A stretch of 64,000 bases of DNA from Candidatus Phyllobacterium onerii (GCF_028331445.1 NZ_JAQMHX010000017.1:1-64000); one strand, 5' to 3'; positions 36,725 to 45,841 are shown, counted from the stretch's first letter. The notes: generated by a model from the sequence alone, not told the origin. Numbers and translations are program-made.

Positions 36725-37256
36725 CGACAAGCTCCTCGGCCTCGTCCTTTTGTGTGTTCCGCTCTCCCTCGTCTCCTTTGGCGGGGGCCAGACGATCGTT
36801 GCCAGCTTGCAGCACCAGACCGTCGATGTGCAGCACCTCCTGACAAGTCGCCAGTTCACTGATCTCTACGCCATCTCGCGCGCCTCGCCCGGTCCGAGCA
36901 CTCTCATCGTGGCGTTGATCGGCTGGGGGATCAGCGGTTTCTGGGGAGCAGTCATCGCCACTCTGGCGATCTTCATTCCGTCCTCGGCATTAATCTGCAT
37001 TTTTGGAAGCTGGTGGCAGCAACATCGCCTTTCCCCCTGGGGACGCGCCGTCGAACGAGGGCTGACACCGATTGCAGTTGGATTGATCGTCGCAGGCGGG
37101 CTGGCGGTTTCGCAGTCGGCCGGGCTGAGCCTGTTTGAAATCGCCACAACTCTGGCGGCGGCGGCCTTCCTCACGCTGACAAGAGTTGGTCCCTATCCTG
37201 TGCTTGGCACCGTTGGAGCGCTCTATTTCTGCCTCAGTGCCGCCGGCAAAATCTAG
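36717..37256 (+). CDS. Chromate transporter family protein, C-terminal half-type
   Basis: This 179-residue polytopic protein overlaps the upstream half by 8 bp. It has the second CHR motif SFGGGQTIVASL and an ASPGPSTLIVALIGW block. About five or six membrane segments are visible. Such split pairs of short CHR proteins function together in other bacteria. The overlap indicates translational coupling. Confidence 0.82.
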   Translation: MDDDKLLGLVLLCVPLSLVSFGGGQTIVASLQHQTVDVQHLLTSRQFTDLYAISRASPGPSTLIVALIGWGISGFWGAVIATLAIFIPSSALICIFGSWWQQHRLSPWGRAVERGLTPIAVGLIVAGGLAVSQSAGLSLFEIATTLAAAAFLTLTRVGPYPVLGTVGALYFCLSAAGKI

Positions 37257-37372
37257 TTACGCCCTTCTCGGCAATTGACCGGCGCGCAATTCGCGGTATT
37301 ATGCGTAAAATAGAACGCGGTTCCTCATAGAAGAACATACCATCTTCGTTGAAGCTGCGGGAGGAGGCAGAA

Positions 37373-38236
37373 ATGGTCCAACCACTGGTATTACGCATAG
37401 CCCTCGGCAAGCACGATCACGTGCGGCCGCTCAAGGATGGCAGCGTAAAATCGCCACGTCTCAAACTGGAGTTCCAGGAGTTCGATCCCCTGCCGAAGGC
37501 TTTTCGGACGATGGTCCGCGGCGGGGATCTCGATGTGAGCGAAATGGCCCTGACCACGCACCTGGTTGCCGTCGACCTGGGCAAACCCATTACAGCGCTT
37601 CCGATTCCGCTTTGGCGCCGCCTCCACCATGACAATCTGGTTTGTGCCGCAGGATCTGACCTCGGCGATCCCGCCGAACTTCAGGACAAGAAGGTCGGCG
37701 TGCGCGCCTATACACAGACCACGGGTGTCTGGATCCGCGGAATCCTCAAATCGGAATATGGCGTGGACCTCAATCGCATCACATGGGTAACCATGGACGA
37801 TGCCCATGTTGCCGAATACAAGGATCCGGAAAATGCGGTCCGCAACACCAGCGGAAAAGGTCTGCGCGAACTCCTGCTCTCGGGCGAACTTGCAGCAATC
37901 ATGGGTGAACGCAATGTCGATCCCGCCGATGTGCGTCCTGTCATACGGGATGCAGAAGATGCAGCCCTGAAATGGTCTGAGAAGACGGGAATATTCCCGG
38001 TCAACCACATCGTTTCCGTTAGAAAAGAACTTCTCGAACAGCATCCCTGGCTTGGCGGTGAATTGATGGCGCTCTTTGAGGAGGCGCGGGTGAAATCCGG
38101 CGCGAAAGGGACAGCCGCTCTGCCGTACGGACTGGAAGCGACACGCAAGCCGATGCAGACGCTGCTCGACTACGCCTTCGACCAAAGGCTCAGTTCGCGA
38201 CCCTACGAAGTCGATGAGCTCTTCTGGAAAATCTGA
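37373..38236 (+). CDS. 4,5-Dihydroxyphthalate decarboxylase-like protein
   Basis: This 287-residue cytoplasmic protein without a signal peptide resembles Pht5, which decarboxylates 4,5-dihydroxyphthalate to protocatechuate. The fold is periplasmic-binding-protein-like; visible marks are the GGDLDVSEMALTTHL block, LPIPLWRRLHHDNLVC and the IFPVNHIVSVRKELL tail. The start at 37373 follows GAGGAGG. It is the first gene of a set followed by ligJ. Other members of this fold bind rather than decarboxylate, so activity is inferred from context. Confidence 0.78.
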   Translation: MVQPLVLRIALGKHDHVRPLKDGSVKSPRLKLEFQEFDPLPKAFRTMVRGGDLDVSEMALTTHLVAVDLGKPITALPIPLWRRLHHDNLVCAAGSDLGDPAELQDKKVGVRAYTQTTGVWIRGILKSEYGVDLNRITWVTMDDAHVAEYKDPENAVRNTSGKGLRELLLSGELAAIMGERNVDPADVRPVIRDAEDAALKWSEKTGIFPVNHIVSVRKELLEQHPWLGGELMALFEEARVKSGAKGTAALPYGLEATRKPMQTLLDYAFDQRLSSRPYEVDELFWKI

Positions 38237-38268
38237 ATCCAATGCAACTTCATTCTTGGGCAATTTCC

Positions 38269-39312
38269 ATGATCATCGACATTCACGGTCACTACACCAC
38301 CGAACCCCAGGCACTGCATCAGTTCCGGGACAAGCAGCTGGCCGGCCTCGCGGATCCGATGCGCCGCCCGACGAGCACGGATCTTGGGATCACCGATGAC
38401 ATGCTGCGCCAGTCGGTCGAGCCGCAACTCAAGCTGCAACGGGAACGCGGCAGCGACCTCACGATCTTTTCGCCGCGCGCTGCGGGCATGGCACACCATG
38501 TGGGAACCGAAGCTGTCAGCATGCAGTGGACAACGCTTTCCAACGACTTGATCCACCGGATCTGCCAGTTGCTCCCCGATAATTTTGCTGCTGTCGGTCA
38601 ACTGCCACAACACCCCGGATCTCCCCCGAAGAATTGCATTCCGGAACTTGAGCGTCTCGTCAACGAGCTCGGTTTCATCGGCATCAATCTCAATCCCGAC
38701 CCGTCCGGCGGTTACTGGACGGATCCGCCCCTTACCGATCCTCAATGGTATCCACTCTACGAAAAGCTGTGCGAACTCGACGTGCCAGCGATGATCCACG
38801 TGACATCATCGTGTAACCCCAATTTTCATCACACGGGCGCACACTACATAAACGGCGATACGACAGCCTTCATGCAGCTCATTCAGGGCGATCTTTTCAA
38901 AGATTTTCCGACGCTGAAATTCGTCATACCTCATGGAGGCGGCGCAGTACCGTTCCATTGGGGCCGTTATCGCGGCCTTGCGCAGGAGATGAAGAAGCCG
39001 CTGCTGGCGGACCATCTTTTGAAGAATGTCTTCTTCGACACATGTGTCTACCACTATCCAGGCATCGAACTGATGGCCAAGGTCATCCCGGTCGACAACA
39101 TATTATTCGCCTCGGAGATGCTGGGCGCGGTCAAGGGCATCGACCCGGAAACCGGTCATTACTATGACGACACCAAGCGCTACATCGATCAGCTGGCGAC
39201 GCTGGATGAGACAAGCCGTTACAAGATCTTTGAAGGCAATGCGCGCCGGGTCTATCCGCGCCTTGACGCGCAGCTGACGAAACGCGGGCATCCCGCCAAG
39301 CCGGTAAACTAA
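38269..39312 (+). CDS. ligJ: 4-Oxalomesaconate hydratase (amidohydrolase superfamily)
   Basis: This 347-residue enzyme adds water to 4-oxalomesaconate to give 4-carboxy-4-hydroxy-2-oxoadipate in the protocatechuate 4,5-cleavage/gallate route. It matches Sphingobium LigJ closely in order and spacing: IIDIHGHYTT start (metal His), SDLTIFSPRA, GFIGINLNPDPSGG, MIHVTSSCNP, IPHGGGAVPFHWGR and FASEMLGAVKGIDPETG. The ATG at 38269 gives the family-like N-terminus; ATG 38242 is possible. It is downstream of the Pht5-like gene. Confidence 0.9.
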   Translation: MIIDIHGHYTTEPQALHQFRDKQLAGLADPMRRPTSTDLGITDDMLRQSVEPQLKLQRERGSDLTIFSPRAAGMAHHVGTEAVSMQWTTLSNDLIHRICQLLPDNFAAVGQLPQHPGSPPKNCIPELERLVNELGFIGINLNPDPSGGYWTDPPLTDPQWYPLYEKLCELDVPAMIHVTSSCNPNFHHTGAHYINGDTTAFMQLIQGDLFKDFPTLKFVIPHGGGAVPFHWGRYRGLAQEMKKPLLADHLLKNVFFDTCVYHYPGIELMAKVIPVDNILFASEMLGAVKGIDPETGHYYDDTKRYIDQLATLDETSRYKIFEGNARRVYPRLDAQLTKRGHPAKPVN

Positions 39313-39328
39313 GATGGGGCCACCGCGC

Positions 39329-39670
39329 TCAGCAGCAGGACAGGTCATCGTCATTCGAGACGATGGCCTGCTTCATCCACGACGGCGGCAAGTCTTCCGG
39401 CGTAACCTCGCGGATGGGTTTGAACACCTTGAATGCGTGCCGGCTATCGCTCGTAGTCCAGAATGTCACGATGGTTTCGAGCGGCGGGCATCCGGGCAAC
39501 CCGCAAGCGACCTCCATCACCGAGACCGTCATGTCGTCCGAAAGACTGAAACGTTCCGCCGTCCAGGTCTTTACGCGCCTGATTGCGGTAAGTTTTTCGC
39601 GGTCGGGAATAGCGGATTTGAGCATGGTTTCAACCTGAGGGCCGGCGCAAATGCTGCCGGTACCGGACAT
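39329..39670 (-). CDS. Small conserved-looking protein of unknown function
   Basis: This 113-residue cytoplasmic protein has no signal or membrane segment. A CGLPGCPPLET stretch with two Cys and a C-terminal DDDLSCC tail are the most notable parts. It is encoded against the direction of the surrounding pathway genes, between ligJ and the alcohol dehydrogenase. The opposite strand has only short shadow frames. No function can be given. Confidence 0.6.
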   Translation of the reverse strand: MSGTGSICAGPQVETMLKSAIPDREKLTAIRRVKTWTAERFSLSDDMTVSVMEVACGLPGCPPLETIVTFWTTSDSRHAFKVFKPIREVTPEDLPPSWMKQAIVSNDDDLSCC

Positions 39671-39778
39671 CTAAATAGAATGACAAACGCGAATTTGTCA
39701 AAACTGAACGCAGAACCGCACCACTGACAGAACTTGCATGTTCGCCAGTCAGCGACGAGAACTTCCAGGGAGTTTGAA

Positions 39779-40888
39779 ATGACAGAACAAGTCGTAGCGG
39801 CCGTCCGCACCGGGCCAAGCCAGATGGAGATTCGCGAATATCCAATGCCGGATATTCCTGAAGACGCGGCGCTGCTGAAGATGGAAGTCGCAGGTATCTG
39901 CGGGACCGACGTCAAGCTGTTCAAAACACCGCCCTCAAATGCCCCGACCATCATGGGCCACGAAAACATCGGCTATATCGCCAAGGCAGGCCGTGAATTC
40001 ACCCGGCGCAAGGGCTTCAAGGAAGGCGATCTGGTGTTCGTCGAGCATTATGTCATGTGTGGCAAATGCAAATGGTGCCATCAGGGTCAATACCGGCATT
40101 GCGAAAATACCGATTGGCGCAATAATCCGGACGGTATTCGCTATGGCTACACCAGTGCAGAACGCGCTCCGCACCTCTGGGGAGGCTTTGCGCAGTACGT
40201 CTATCTGCCGTGGAATGCCGTGGTGCACCGCGTTCCGGCCGGGGTGACACCCGAACTTGCAGGCCTGGTAACGCCCATGGCCAACGGTGTCGAATGGTCG
40301 CTTTTCGATTCCAATGTCGGCTATAATTCCACGGTACTTATCCAGGGGCCTGGTCAGCAAGGGCTTTCGCAGACCGTCATATGCAAGCAGGCGGGCGCTT
40401 CGCTCATCATCGTCACCGGAACCACCAAGGATGCCGCGCGACTCGAAGTAGCAAAGTCGCTCGGAGCCGACTACGTCATCGACGTGCAGAAAGAGGACCC
40501 GCTTGCCCGCATCATGGAGATTACAGGCGGAAAAGGTGTTGATGTCTCACTCGATTGTACGGCGGGTGCCGGTACGATTCCGATCCTGCTCGGCATCGAG
40601 GCTCTGGTGCGTAAAGCCGGCACCATTCTCGTTCAGGGCGAACTGAAGGAATTTCCGAACTTCCCCCTCGAGAAGATGACCGTCAAGGCGATCACGCTCA
40701 AGAGTGCCCGTGGCCACAGCTATCAGGCGTGTGAACTTGCTCTCGAACAGATCGCCTCCAAACGCTTCGACCTTGAAAAGATCACGACCCACCGTTTCGG
40801 GTTGAAGGACGCCGCCCTCGCCATCCAGTCCGTCGGCGGACAAGGCGTGCCCGATGTGATCCATGCATCATTGCTACCTTGGGAATAG
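39779..40888 (+). CDS. Zinc-dependent alcohol dehydrogenase-family oxidoreductase
   Basis: This 369-residue medium-chain dehydrogenase has the catalytic zinc site ICGTD (Cys near 40) and GHEN (His near 60), and the structural zinc lobe C-GKC-KWC-HQGQYRHC near residue 96. The nucleotide-binding GPGQQGLSQ lies near 190. The AGGGAG site selects the start at 39779. It is followed by the LigK-type aldolase gene. It may do the job of LigC (oxidation of the ring-cleavage hemiacetal) or oxidise a dihydrodiol, but either would be a family switch; the substrate is not recognised. Confidence 0.85.
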   Translation: MTEQVVAAVRTGPSQMEIREYPMPDIPEDAALLKMEVAGICGTDVKLFKTPPSNAPTIMGHENIGYIAKAGREFTRRKGFKEGDLVFVEHYVMCGKCKWCHQGQYRHCENTDWRNNPDGIRYGYTSAERAPHLWGGFAQYVYLPWNAVVHRVPAGVTPELAGLVTPMANGVEWSLFDSNVGYNSTVLIQGPGQQGLSQTVICKQAGASLIIVTGTTKDAARLEVAKSLGADYVIDVQKEDPLARIMEITGGKGVDVSLDCTAGAGTIPILLGIEALVRKAGTILVQGELKEFPNFPLEKMTVKAITLKSARGHSYQACELALEQIASKRFDLEKITTHRFGLKDAALAIQSVGGQGVPDVIHASLLPWE

Positions 40889-40926
40889 CCTCGATATTTG
40901 AGCAGAATCTGGAAAGGAACACCGCC

Positions 40927-41604
40927 ATGGCACATGGATTTCGAATTCTCGAACGAACCCGCAGGGTGGACGAACAAACCGTCAGGCAGTTTCGCGAGCT
41001 GCCCGTGGCCAATGTCAGCGATGTCATGTCGCGGCTGACCGCGGGCGGACCGAATCTCCGCCCGTTGCACGCCGGCGGGCCTTTGGCGGGACCGGCTTTC
41101 ACGGTAAAGACCCGGCCCGGCGACAATCTGATGATTCACAAGGCGCTGTTGATGGCGAAGCCTGGCGACGTGATCGTTGTCGATGCCGGCGGAGAGTTGT
41201 CAAATGCGCTTGTCGGCGAGATGATGCTTTCGCACGCCATACACATCGGCGTTGCCGGCGTTGTGATAAATGGCGCCGTTCGCGACTATGGCTGGATCAA
41301 AAACAACAGCTTCCCGGTTTTTGCAGCAGGCATCACACATCGCGGCCCTTACAAAGACGGTCCGGGCGAAATCAACGCGCCGATCTCGCTCGATGGCATG
41401 GTCATCAATCCGGGCGATCTGATCATAGGCGATGATGACGGACTGCTCTGTGTTCCATATGAACTGACTGGCGAAATCTATCCGCTCGCCAAGGCCAAGC
41501 ATGAAGCGGAATTAAAAACGGTGGCCAACACGCTCGCGGGCAAGCTCGATCCCAAGCTTTGGGTCGACGAAAGCCTGAAGCGGCTCGGTTGCGAAGGAGT
41601 TTGA
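40927..41604 (+). CDS. ligK: 4-Carboxy-4-hydroxy-2-oxoadipate aldolase (LigK/RraA-like fold)
   Basis: This 225-residue class II pyruvate aldolase would split 4-carboxy-4-hydroxy-2-oxoadipate into pyruvate and oxaloacetate. Family marks are PVANVSDVMSR, GDNLMIHKAL, GDVIVVDAGG, LVGEMM and the catalytic R119-D120 in INGAVRDY. Length is close to LigK/ProA. RraA ribonuclease regulators share the fold, but pathway context with ligJ supports the aldolase. AAGGA selects the start at 40927. It is adjacent (1 bp) to the alpha/beta hydrolase gene. Confidence 0.87.
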   Translation: MAHGFRILERTRRVDEQTVRQFRELPVANVSDVMSRLTAGGPNLRPLHAGGPLAGPAFTVKTRPGDNLMIHKALLMAKPGDVIVVDAGGELSNALVGEMMLSHAIHIGVAGVVINGAVRDYGWIKNNSFPVFAAGITHRGPYKDGPGEINAPISLDGMVINPGDLIIGDDDGLLCVPYELTGEIYPLAKAKHEAELKTVANTLAGKLDPKLWVDESLKRLGCEGV

Positions 41605-41605
41605 A

Positions 41606-42460
41606 ATGGCAACGGCCACTATCGACGGAATATCGACGCGCTATGAGGTTGTTGGCTCGGGTGAGCCTTTGCTCATGTATTCGCCGGGCGGCTTCGACGC
41701 AACGATCGAAAAGTGGTCCACCCAGGGTATCTATGCGCAGATCAAGTTTCTGGACCAGCTTTCCAAAAAATACAGTTGTATTGTCTTCGACCGGCGCGAA
41801 ACAGGGCAATCAGGCGGACGTGTCGAGCGGGTTACCTGGGCGCACTATGTCGAACAGGGCAAGGGCTTGCTCGATCATCTGGGCATCGACAAGGCCCATC
41901 TGATGGGCGGGTGCATGGGCTGCAGCGCAGTTTCCGCCTTCGGTGCGACCTATCCCGAAAAGACGCTAAGTATGATCCTGTTCTGGCCGGTTGGCGGGGC
42001 TAGGTATCGCATGACCGGTCACCAGCGGTTTGCCGAACACCTTGCTTTCGTCAACCAGAATGGGCTCGAGGCTGTCGTAAGCCTGGCGAAGGAAAGCAAC
42101 AAGGCTTTCGGCGCGGATCCGAGAGGTGGTCCCTGGGTGTCGGTGATCCGCAATTTCCCCGATTTCGCGGACAAGTATTCGCGGCTCAACGTCGACCACT
42201 ACAAGGCCATCGTAGCCGGGATGGTGCGAACATTGCTCGATCGCGATACGTCCCCCGGTGCCGAACCTGAAGACTTGCTGTGTCTCGACATTCCGACGTT
42301 GATCATTCCCGGCGCCGACGCTTCGCATGCAACTTCTGCTGCGCGCTATCTGCAGGAATGCATCCCGGGATCAGACTATTGGGATGTGCCGGTCCCGGAG
42401 CAGAGTGCGGCAAACTGCAATGCCAAGGTGCTCGATTTTCTGCAGGCGATTCCCAGGTAA
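41606..42460 (+). CDS. Alpha/beta hydrolase with a cysteine nucleophile elbow
   Basis: This 284-residue protein has the alpha/beta-hydrolase fold. The oxyanion-region PGGFD lies near 27-31, and the nucleophile elbow reads G101-G-C103-M-G105, so Cys replaces the usual Ser, as in dienelactone hydrolases. The acid residue may be D238 with H241 nearby, whereas the usual C-terminal catalytic His position is occupied by the EQ of VPEQ (Q266). The gene is coupled to ligK. It may open a lactone (for example 2-pyrone-4,6-dicarboxylate) or hydrolyse an enol ester; not proven. Confidence 0.82.
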   Translation: MATATIDGISTRYEVVGSGEPLLMYSPGGFDATIEKWSTQGIYAQIKFLDQLSKKYSCIVFDRRETGQSGGRVERVTWAHYVEQGKGLLDHLGIDKAHLMGGCMGCSAVSAFGATYPEKTLSMILFWPVGGARYRMTGHQRFAEHLAFVNQNGLEAVVSLAKESNKAFGADPRGGPWVSVIRNFPDFADKYSRLNVDHYKAIVAGMVRTLLDRDTSPGAEPEDLLCLDIPTLIIPGADASHATSAARYLQECIPGSDYWDVPVPEQSAANCNAKVLDFLQAIPR

Positions 42461-42472
42461 AATTGATGCCTT

Positions 42473-43408
42473 TCAGGCGGACACCTTTGCCGGATCGCCA
42501 AAATTCGGCAAGAACGTTTCACCGCGCGTCGCAAGAAACGCCTGAAACGCAGCCATGACAGGTGTGACTGCGCGGTCGCTACGGCTGATCGCGAACCATT
42601 GACGGCGAATTGGCAAACCAACAACGTCGAGAACGGCGAGCTGGCCAGCCTGAACCTCGGCGGCAACGCTCTGCATCGACAGAAAGGCGATGCCGAGATC
42701 CGCCATGACAGCCTGCTTGATAGCCTCGACCGTTTCCATCTCTGTGCTCGGGCCATCCAGCCGGCCGGGAATATCCTTCAGGAAGCGCTCGAAAAATGTT
42801 CTGGTGCCGGACCCCTTCCCCCGGTGAAGGAAATGTTCGTTGGCAATCTCTGCTTTGGTGATATCGCGCTTGCCTGCCAAGGCATGACCTGGGGCGCCGA
42901 CGACGACCAGTGAGTGCTCGCCGAAAACTGTGGCACGAACTGAAATATCCCGCGGCGGACGTCCCAGCAGAGCGATATCGACGGCGCGATCCTTTAACCG
43001 GGTAATCGTCTCGTCCCGGCGATCGATGATCAGTTCAAGATGTACATCGGGATATTCTTTGGAGAAGGCTGCAAACAATGGCGCCGCAAAATACTTGACC
43101 GTGGACACGGCCCCGACTGTGATATGCCCGCGTTTCACGCGGCGGAAGGCGTTGATATCGTCATCAAGTCGCTGCAAACGCTCATCGATCTCTCTCGCGG
43201 CTTCCAGAAAGACCTTTCCGGCTTCTGTCGGAAACATGCCATGCGGCATGCGCTCGAAAAGCGTCACGCCCGCATCTTCTTCCAGCTGCTTCAGTTGTAG
43301 TGTGATGGCCGGTGCAGTCAGCCCCAAGGCCTTCGCCGCATCTACAATCTTTCGATGAGTCTCGATCGCCAGCAGCGACTGGAGCTTTCGAAAGGTGACG
43401 TTTTTCAT
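42473..43408 (-). CDS. LysR-family regulator (CbbR-like)
   Basis: This 311-residue regulator has an N-terminal helix-turn-helix (AKALGLTAPAITLQLKQLE, about 25-44) and a C-terminal co-inducer domain. It converges with the lower-pathway genes and ends 12 bp from the hydrolase stop. It may regulate the pht5-like/lig set; no divergent partner is next to it. A complete gene. Confidence 0.87.
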   Translation of the reverse strand: MKNVTFRKLQSLLAIETHRKIVDAAKALGLTAPAITLQLKQLEEDAGVTLFERMPHGMFPTEAGKVFLEAAREIDERLQRLDDDINAFRRVKRGHITVGAVSTVKYFAAPLFAAFSKEYPDVHLELIIDRRDETITRLKDRAVDIALLGRPPRDISVRATVFGEHSLVVVGAPGHALAGKRDITKAEIANEHFLHRGKGSGTRTFFERFLKDIPGRLDGPSTEMETVEAIKQAVMADLGIAFLSMQSVAAEVQAGQLAVLDVVGLPIRRQWFAISRSDRAVTPVMAAFQAFLATRGETFLPNFGDPAKVSA

Positions 43409-43488
43409 TCAGCCACAATAAAAAAACTTAATGGCTGAGTAAAGGGATTTGACGGTCAAGACCCGAAAAGCCGGTCCTAAATCGGCTT

Positions 43489-43692
43489 CTAGCTACGCTT
43501 GAAAACATCCTTGAGCGACGCCGGGTCAATACCCAAGGTCTGCAGGGCCGAGGCCGGTGGCGTGCGCCTGTTTTCAACGGCGAGTGCACACTCTTTTGCG
43601 GCACTAAGGCAATTCGCCATCTCGGCGATGCTTGAAAGAACAGTGCGGAACCGACTCGTTCCAGCATTGAGGTCTTCGGCAAGTATAGTCAC
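43489..43692 (-). CDS. Short protein of unknown function
   Basis: A 67-residue frame starts at GTG 43692 with AGGAAGGA upstream. It is polar and helical, with no signal or domain recognised. Because it lies between two LysR genes and the open frame continues upstream, it might be spurious. Codon use looks like that of the neighbours. Confidence 0.45.
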   Translation of the reverse strand: MTILAEDLNAGTSRFRTVLSSIAEMANCLSAAKECALAVENRRTPPASALQTLGIDPASLKDVFKRS

Positions 43693-43823
43693 GACACGTC
43701 CTTCCTGGAATTGTGCACCGCAATATAAATCAGGTGTAGGACGCGGGAAACAACGCTTTGGCAAGGCTGGTATATCGATTTTGCATAGCAGATGAACGGC
43801 GGCGATTGCCTGTGCGATCGACT

Positions 43824-44774
43824 TCAATGGTCTGCTTCTATTTGGGGCGGTTGGGAGCGGTCAATCGGGTGCGCGTATGGCCCAATAGTAGCGGCGAGCC
43901 TGTCGATCATTCCATCGACAAATGCGATGAATGCCGTATCGTCGCTCAATCCCTTATGGGCTGCGTGAGCCAGGTAGAGCGTCAACCGTACTGATGGTCG
44001 CTCAATGCGCCGGGCAATCAGTGCTCCCGATTGGATTTCTTCCGACACGATACCGAATGGCATGATGCTTTCTGCAAGACCATGAAGGATCAGCGCCTTG
44101 ATCGCTTCCATCGACTGGACCTGATACGTCACGTTGACATCCAGCGACAAGCGGGAGGCCGTCTTGTGAATGCGGCGCCAGATAATATCCCGGCTGGACA
44201 CGAGAGCCAGATCACCTGCAACCGCCTGTTTGAACGATATTCCACCCTCGGGAGTATCTCCGCCCGGTGCCGCAATATGGAGCAAGTCTTCCTTCATCAG
44301 GGCAAGGCGTCTGAGACCGGGGTTCTCCTCGATGTCATAGGCGAGGACGTAGTCAAGTTCGCCGCGCTCGAGCGCATCGGTCAGGACGAAACTCAACTCC
44401 TCCACCACGTGCAGCGCGATACCGGGCAATTGCTGTTTTGCCGCAACGACCAATTCCGTGCCGATCAACTTCAGGATGCTCGGCGTGGCGCCGAGCCGGA
44501 TCCGCGCGCGCTCGCCTGCCAGCGAAATCAGGTCGCGGCGCGTGTCCTCGATCCGCTGCAGAATTTCATGCGCGCGTTCATAAAGCAGCAATCCCGCAGG
44601 CGTCGCGCTGACACCCCGCGAATGGCGGTCGAGCAATTGAACGTGAAGCGATTCCTCGAGATTGCGTATCTGTATCCCGAGAGCCGTCTGCGCCAGATTC
44701 AACTGTTCCGCCGCTTTCGTAATGTTGCCTACGTCGACGACCTTGATGAAATATATCAGCTGACGAGGTTTCAT
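43824..44774 (-). CDS. LysR-family transcriptional regulator
   Basis: This 316-residue protein has a typical N-terminal DNA-binding domain (ITKAAEQLNLAQTALGIQIRNLE, about 17-38) and an effector domain with SVDVN-type blocks. It is similar to LysR members that begin MKPRQL and act in aromatic catabolism, such as Nac/CatM-like proteins. It is 36 bp downstream of the reductase gene. Probable target: the oxygenase cluster. Confidence 0.87.
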   Translation of the reverse strand: MKPRQLIYFIKVVDVGNITKAAEQLNLAQTALGIQIRNLEESLHVQLLDRHSRGVSATPAGLLLYERAHEILQRIEDTRRDLISLAGERARIRLGATPSILKLIGTELVVAAKQQLPGIALHVVEELSFVLTDALERGELDYVLAYDIEENPGLRRLALMKEDLLHIAAPGGDTPEGGISFKQAVAGDLALVSSRDIIWRRIHKTASRLSLDVNVTYQVQSMEAIKALILHGLAESIMPFGIVSEEIQSGALIARRIERPSVRLTLYLAHAAHKGLSDDTAFIAFVDGMIDRLAATIGPYAHPIDRSQPPQIEADH

Positions 44775-44810
44775 TGCAGCTTTCAGCGACTGTCGGTTGC
44801 AGCCAAATGA

Positions 44811-45836
44811 TCAATAGAACTGGTCAAAATGCACTTGGGTTGAATCGACGCCAAGGTCGACCAACATTTTTTGTATTGCTTGTCCCATTGCGGGGGGACC
44901 TGCAAAATAGATCTCGCACGAAGGAAGCCGTGCGGCAAAAAGACTGTGCGCCACTTCATGGACATAGCCTCTGTATCCATCCCAGCCATCATCGGCCTCA
45001 GGCATGCCTGAAACAACTGGATGGTAGTGAATATTTGTACCAAATCCCGGTAGTGTTTGCAGCATTTCCTTGCCGCAAATATCCTGCGCCGTGCGCCCGC
45101 CGAAGACGAAGTCGATACGTCTTCCGGCAAGGCTCGGTGCAACGGCCGCCTCCCGCGTGATCGACACCATCGGTGAGAGACCCGAACCGCCGGCAATACA
45201 AACGATATCCCTCGGCGAGTTCTCTCGGAGGTATGCCATGCCATAGGGTCCATCGAGCGCGATGCTATCCCCAATGCGCATTTGCGAGAATAGATATCCA
45301 GTCGACTCGCCGCCCGGCACGCGGCGTATCTGAAAGTGCCATTCTCCGCCATCATTGCTGGTATTCGCCATCGAATAGGCGCGACCGCCTGGCACCTCGG
45401 GCAGATGCAGCAAGGCATATTGACCTGAAAGGAACCGGCTCGTTGTTTCCGTCCGGAAGCGAAACTCCCGGATGTCATGCGTGATGTCGGACGTTGCAAC
45501 CAAGGTCGCAGCCTGGCGTTGCGGCCTGAAAAGGCTCTCATACTGCGGCATCAGCCGCAACTTGACGGCACAATCGGACAAGGGGCTGGCCTGGCAGCCC
45601 AAGCGGCGGCCGCGCGCACGATCACGTTCCCTCAAGCCCGGCGGATCCGCACGCAATTCTTTGATTTCACCTTCAACGAGATCGAAGCGGCAATTGCCGC
45701 ATGAACCGACATTGCACTCATAGGGAAAGCCCAGTCCCGCCCGTAGTGCCGATCGCATGATCGTGTCGCCTTCGTCGCACTCCCAGCGGAGATCGCCTCC
45801 ATTCAGCGTGATGACTGCCATGCGTGGGCTTCCCAT
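44811..45836 (-). CDS. Oxygenase reductase: N-terminal [2Fe-2S] ferredoxin, FAD and NAD domains
   Basis: This 341-residue electron-transfer protein has a plant-type ferredoxin domain at the N-terminus (C41-N-V-G-S-C46-G-N-C49 and C81), then an FAD domain with RAYSMAN and an NAD domain with GGSGLSPM. The end HFDQFY is typical of BenC/TmoF-like reductases. It would feed electrons from NADH to the Rieske oxygenase at 47385-48671, directly or through the Rieske ferredoxin at 48880-49206. The start at 45836 has AGGAAGA. Confidence 0.9.
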   Translation of the reverse strand: MGSPRMAVITLNGGDLRWECDEGDTIMRSALRAGLGFPYECNVGSCGNCRFDLVEGEIKELRADPPGLRERDRARGRRLGCQASPLSDCAVKLRLMPQYESLFRPQRQAATLVATSDITHDIREFRFRTETTSRFLSGQYALLHLPEVPGGRAYSMANTSNDGGEWHFQIRRVPGGESTGYLFSQMRIGDSIALDGPYGMAYLRENSPRDIVCIAGGSGLSPMVSITREAAVAPSLAGRRIDFVFGGRTAQDICGKEMLQTLPGFGTNIHYHPVVSGMPEADDGWDGYRGYVHEVAHSLFAARLPSCEIYFAGPPAMGQAIQKMLVDLGVDSTQVHFDQFY

Positions 45837-45841
45837 TCTTC

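Noticed and set aside
37373..38236. ABC transporter binding protein call for the Pht5-like gene
   Set aside because: The fold is similar, but there is no signal peptide and no transporter gene, and ligJ follows.
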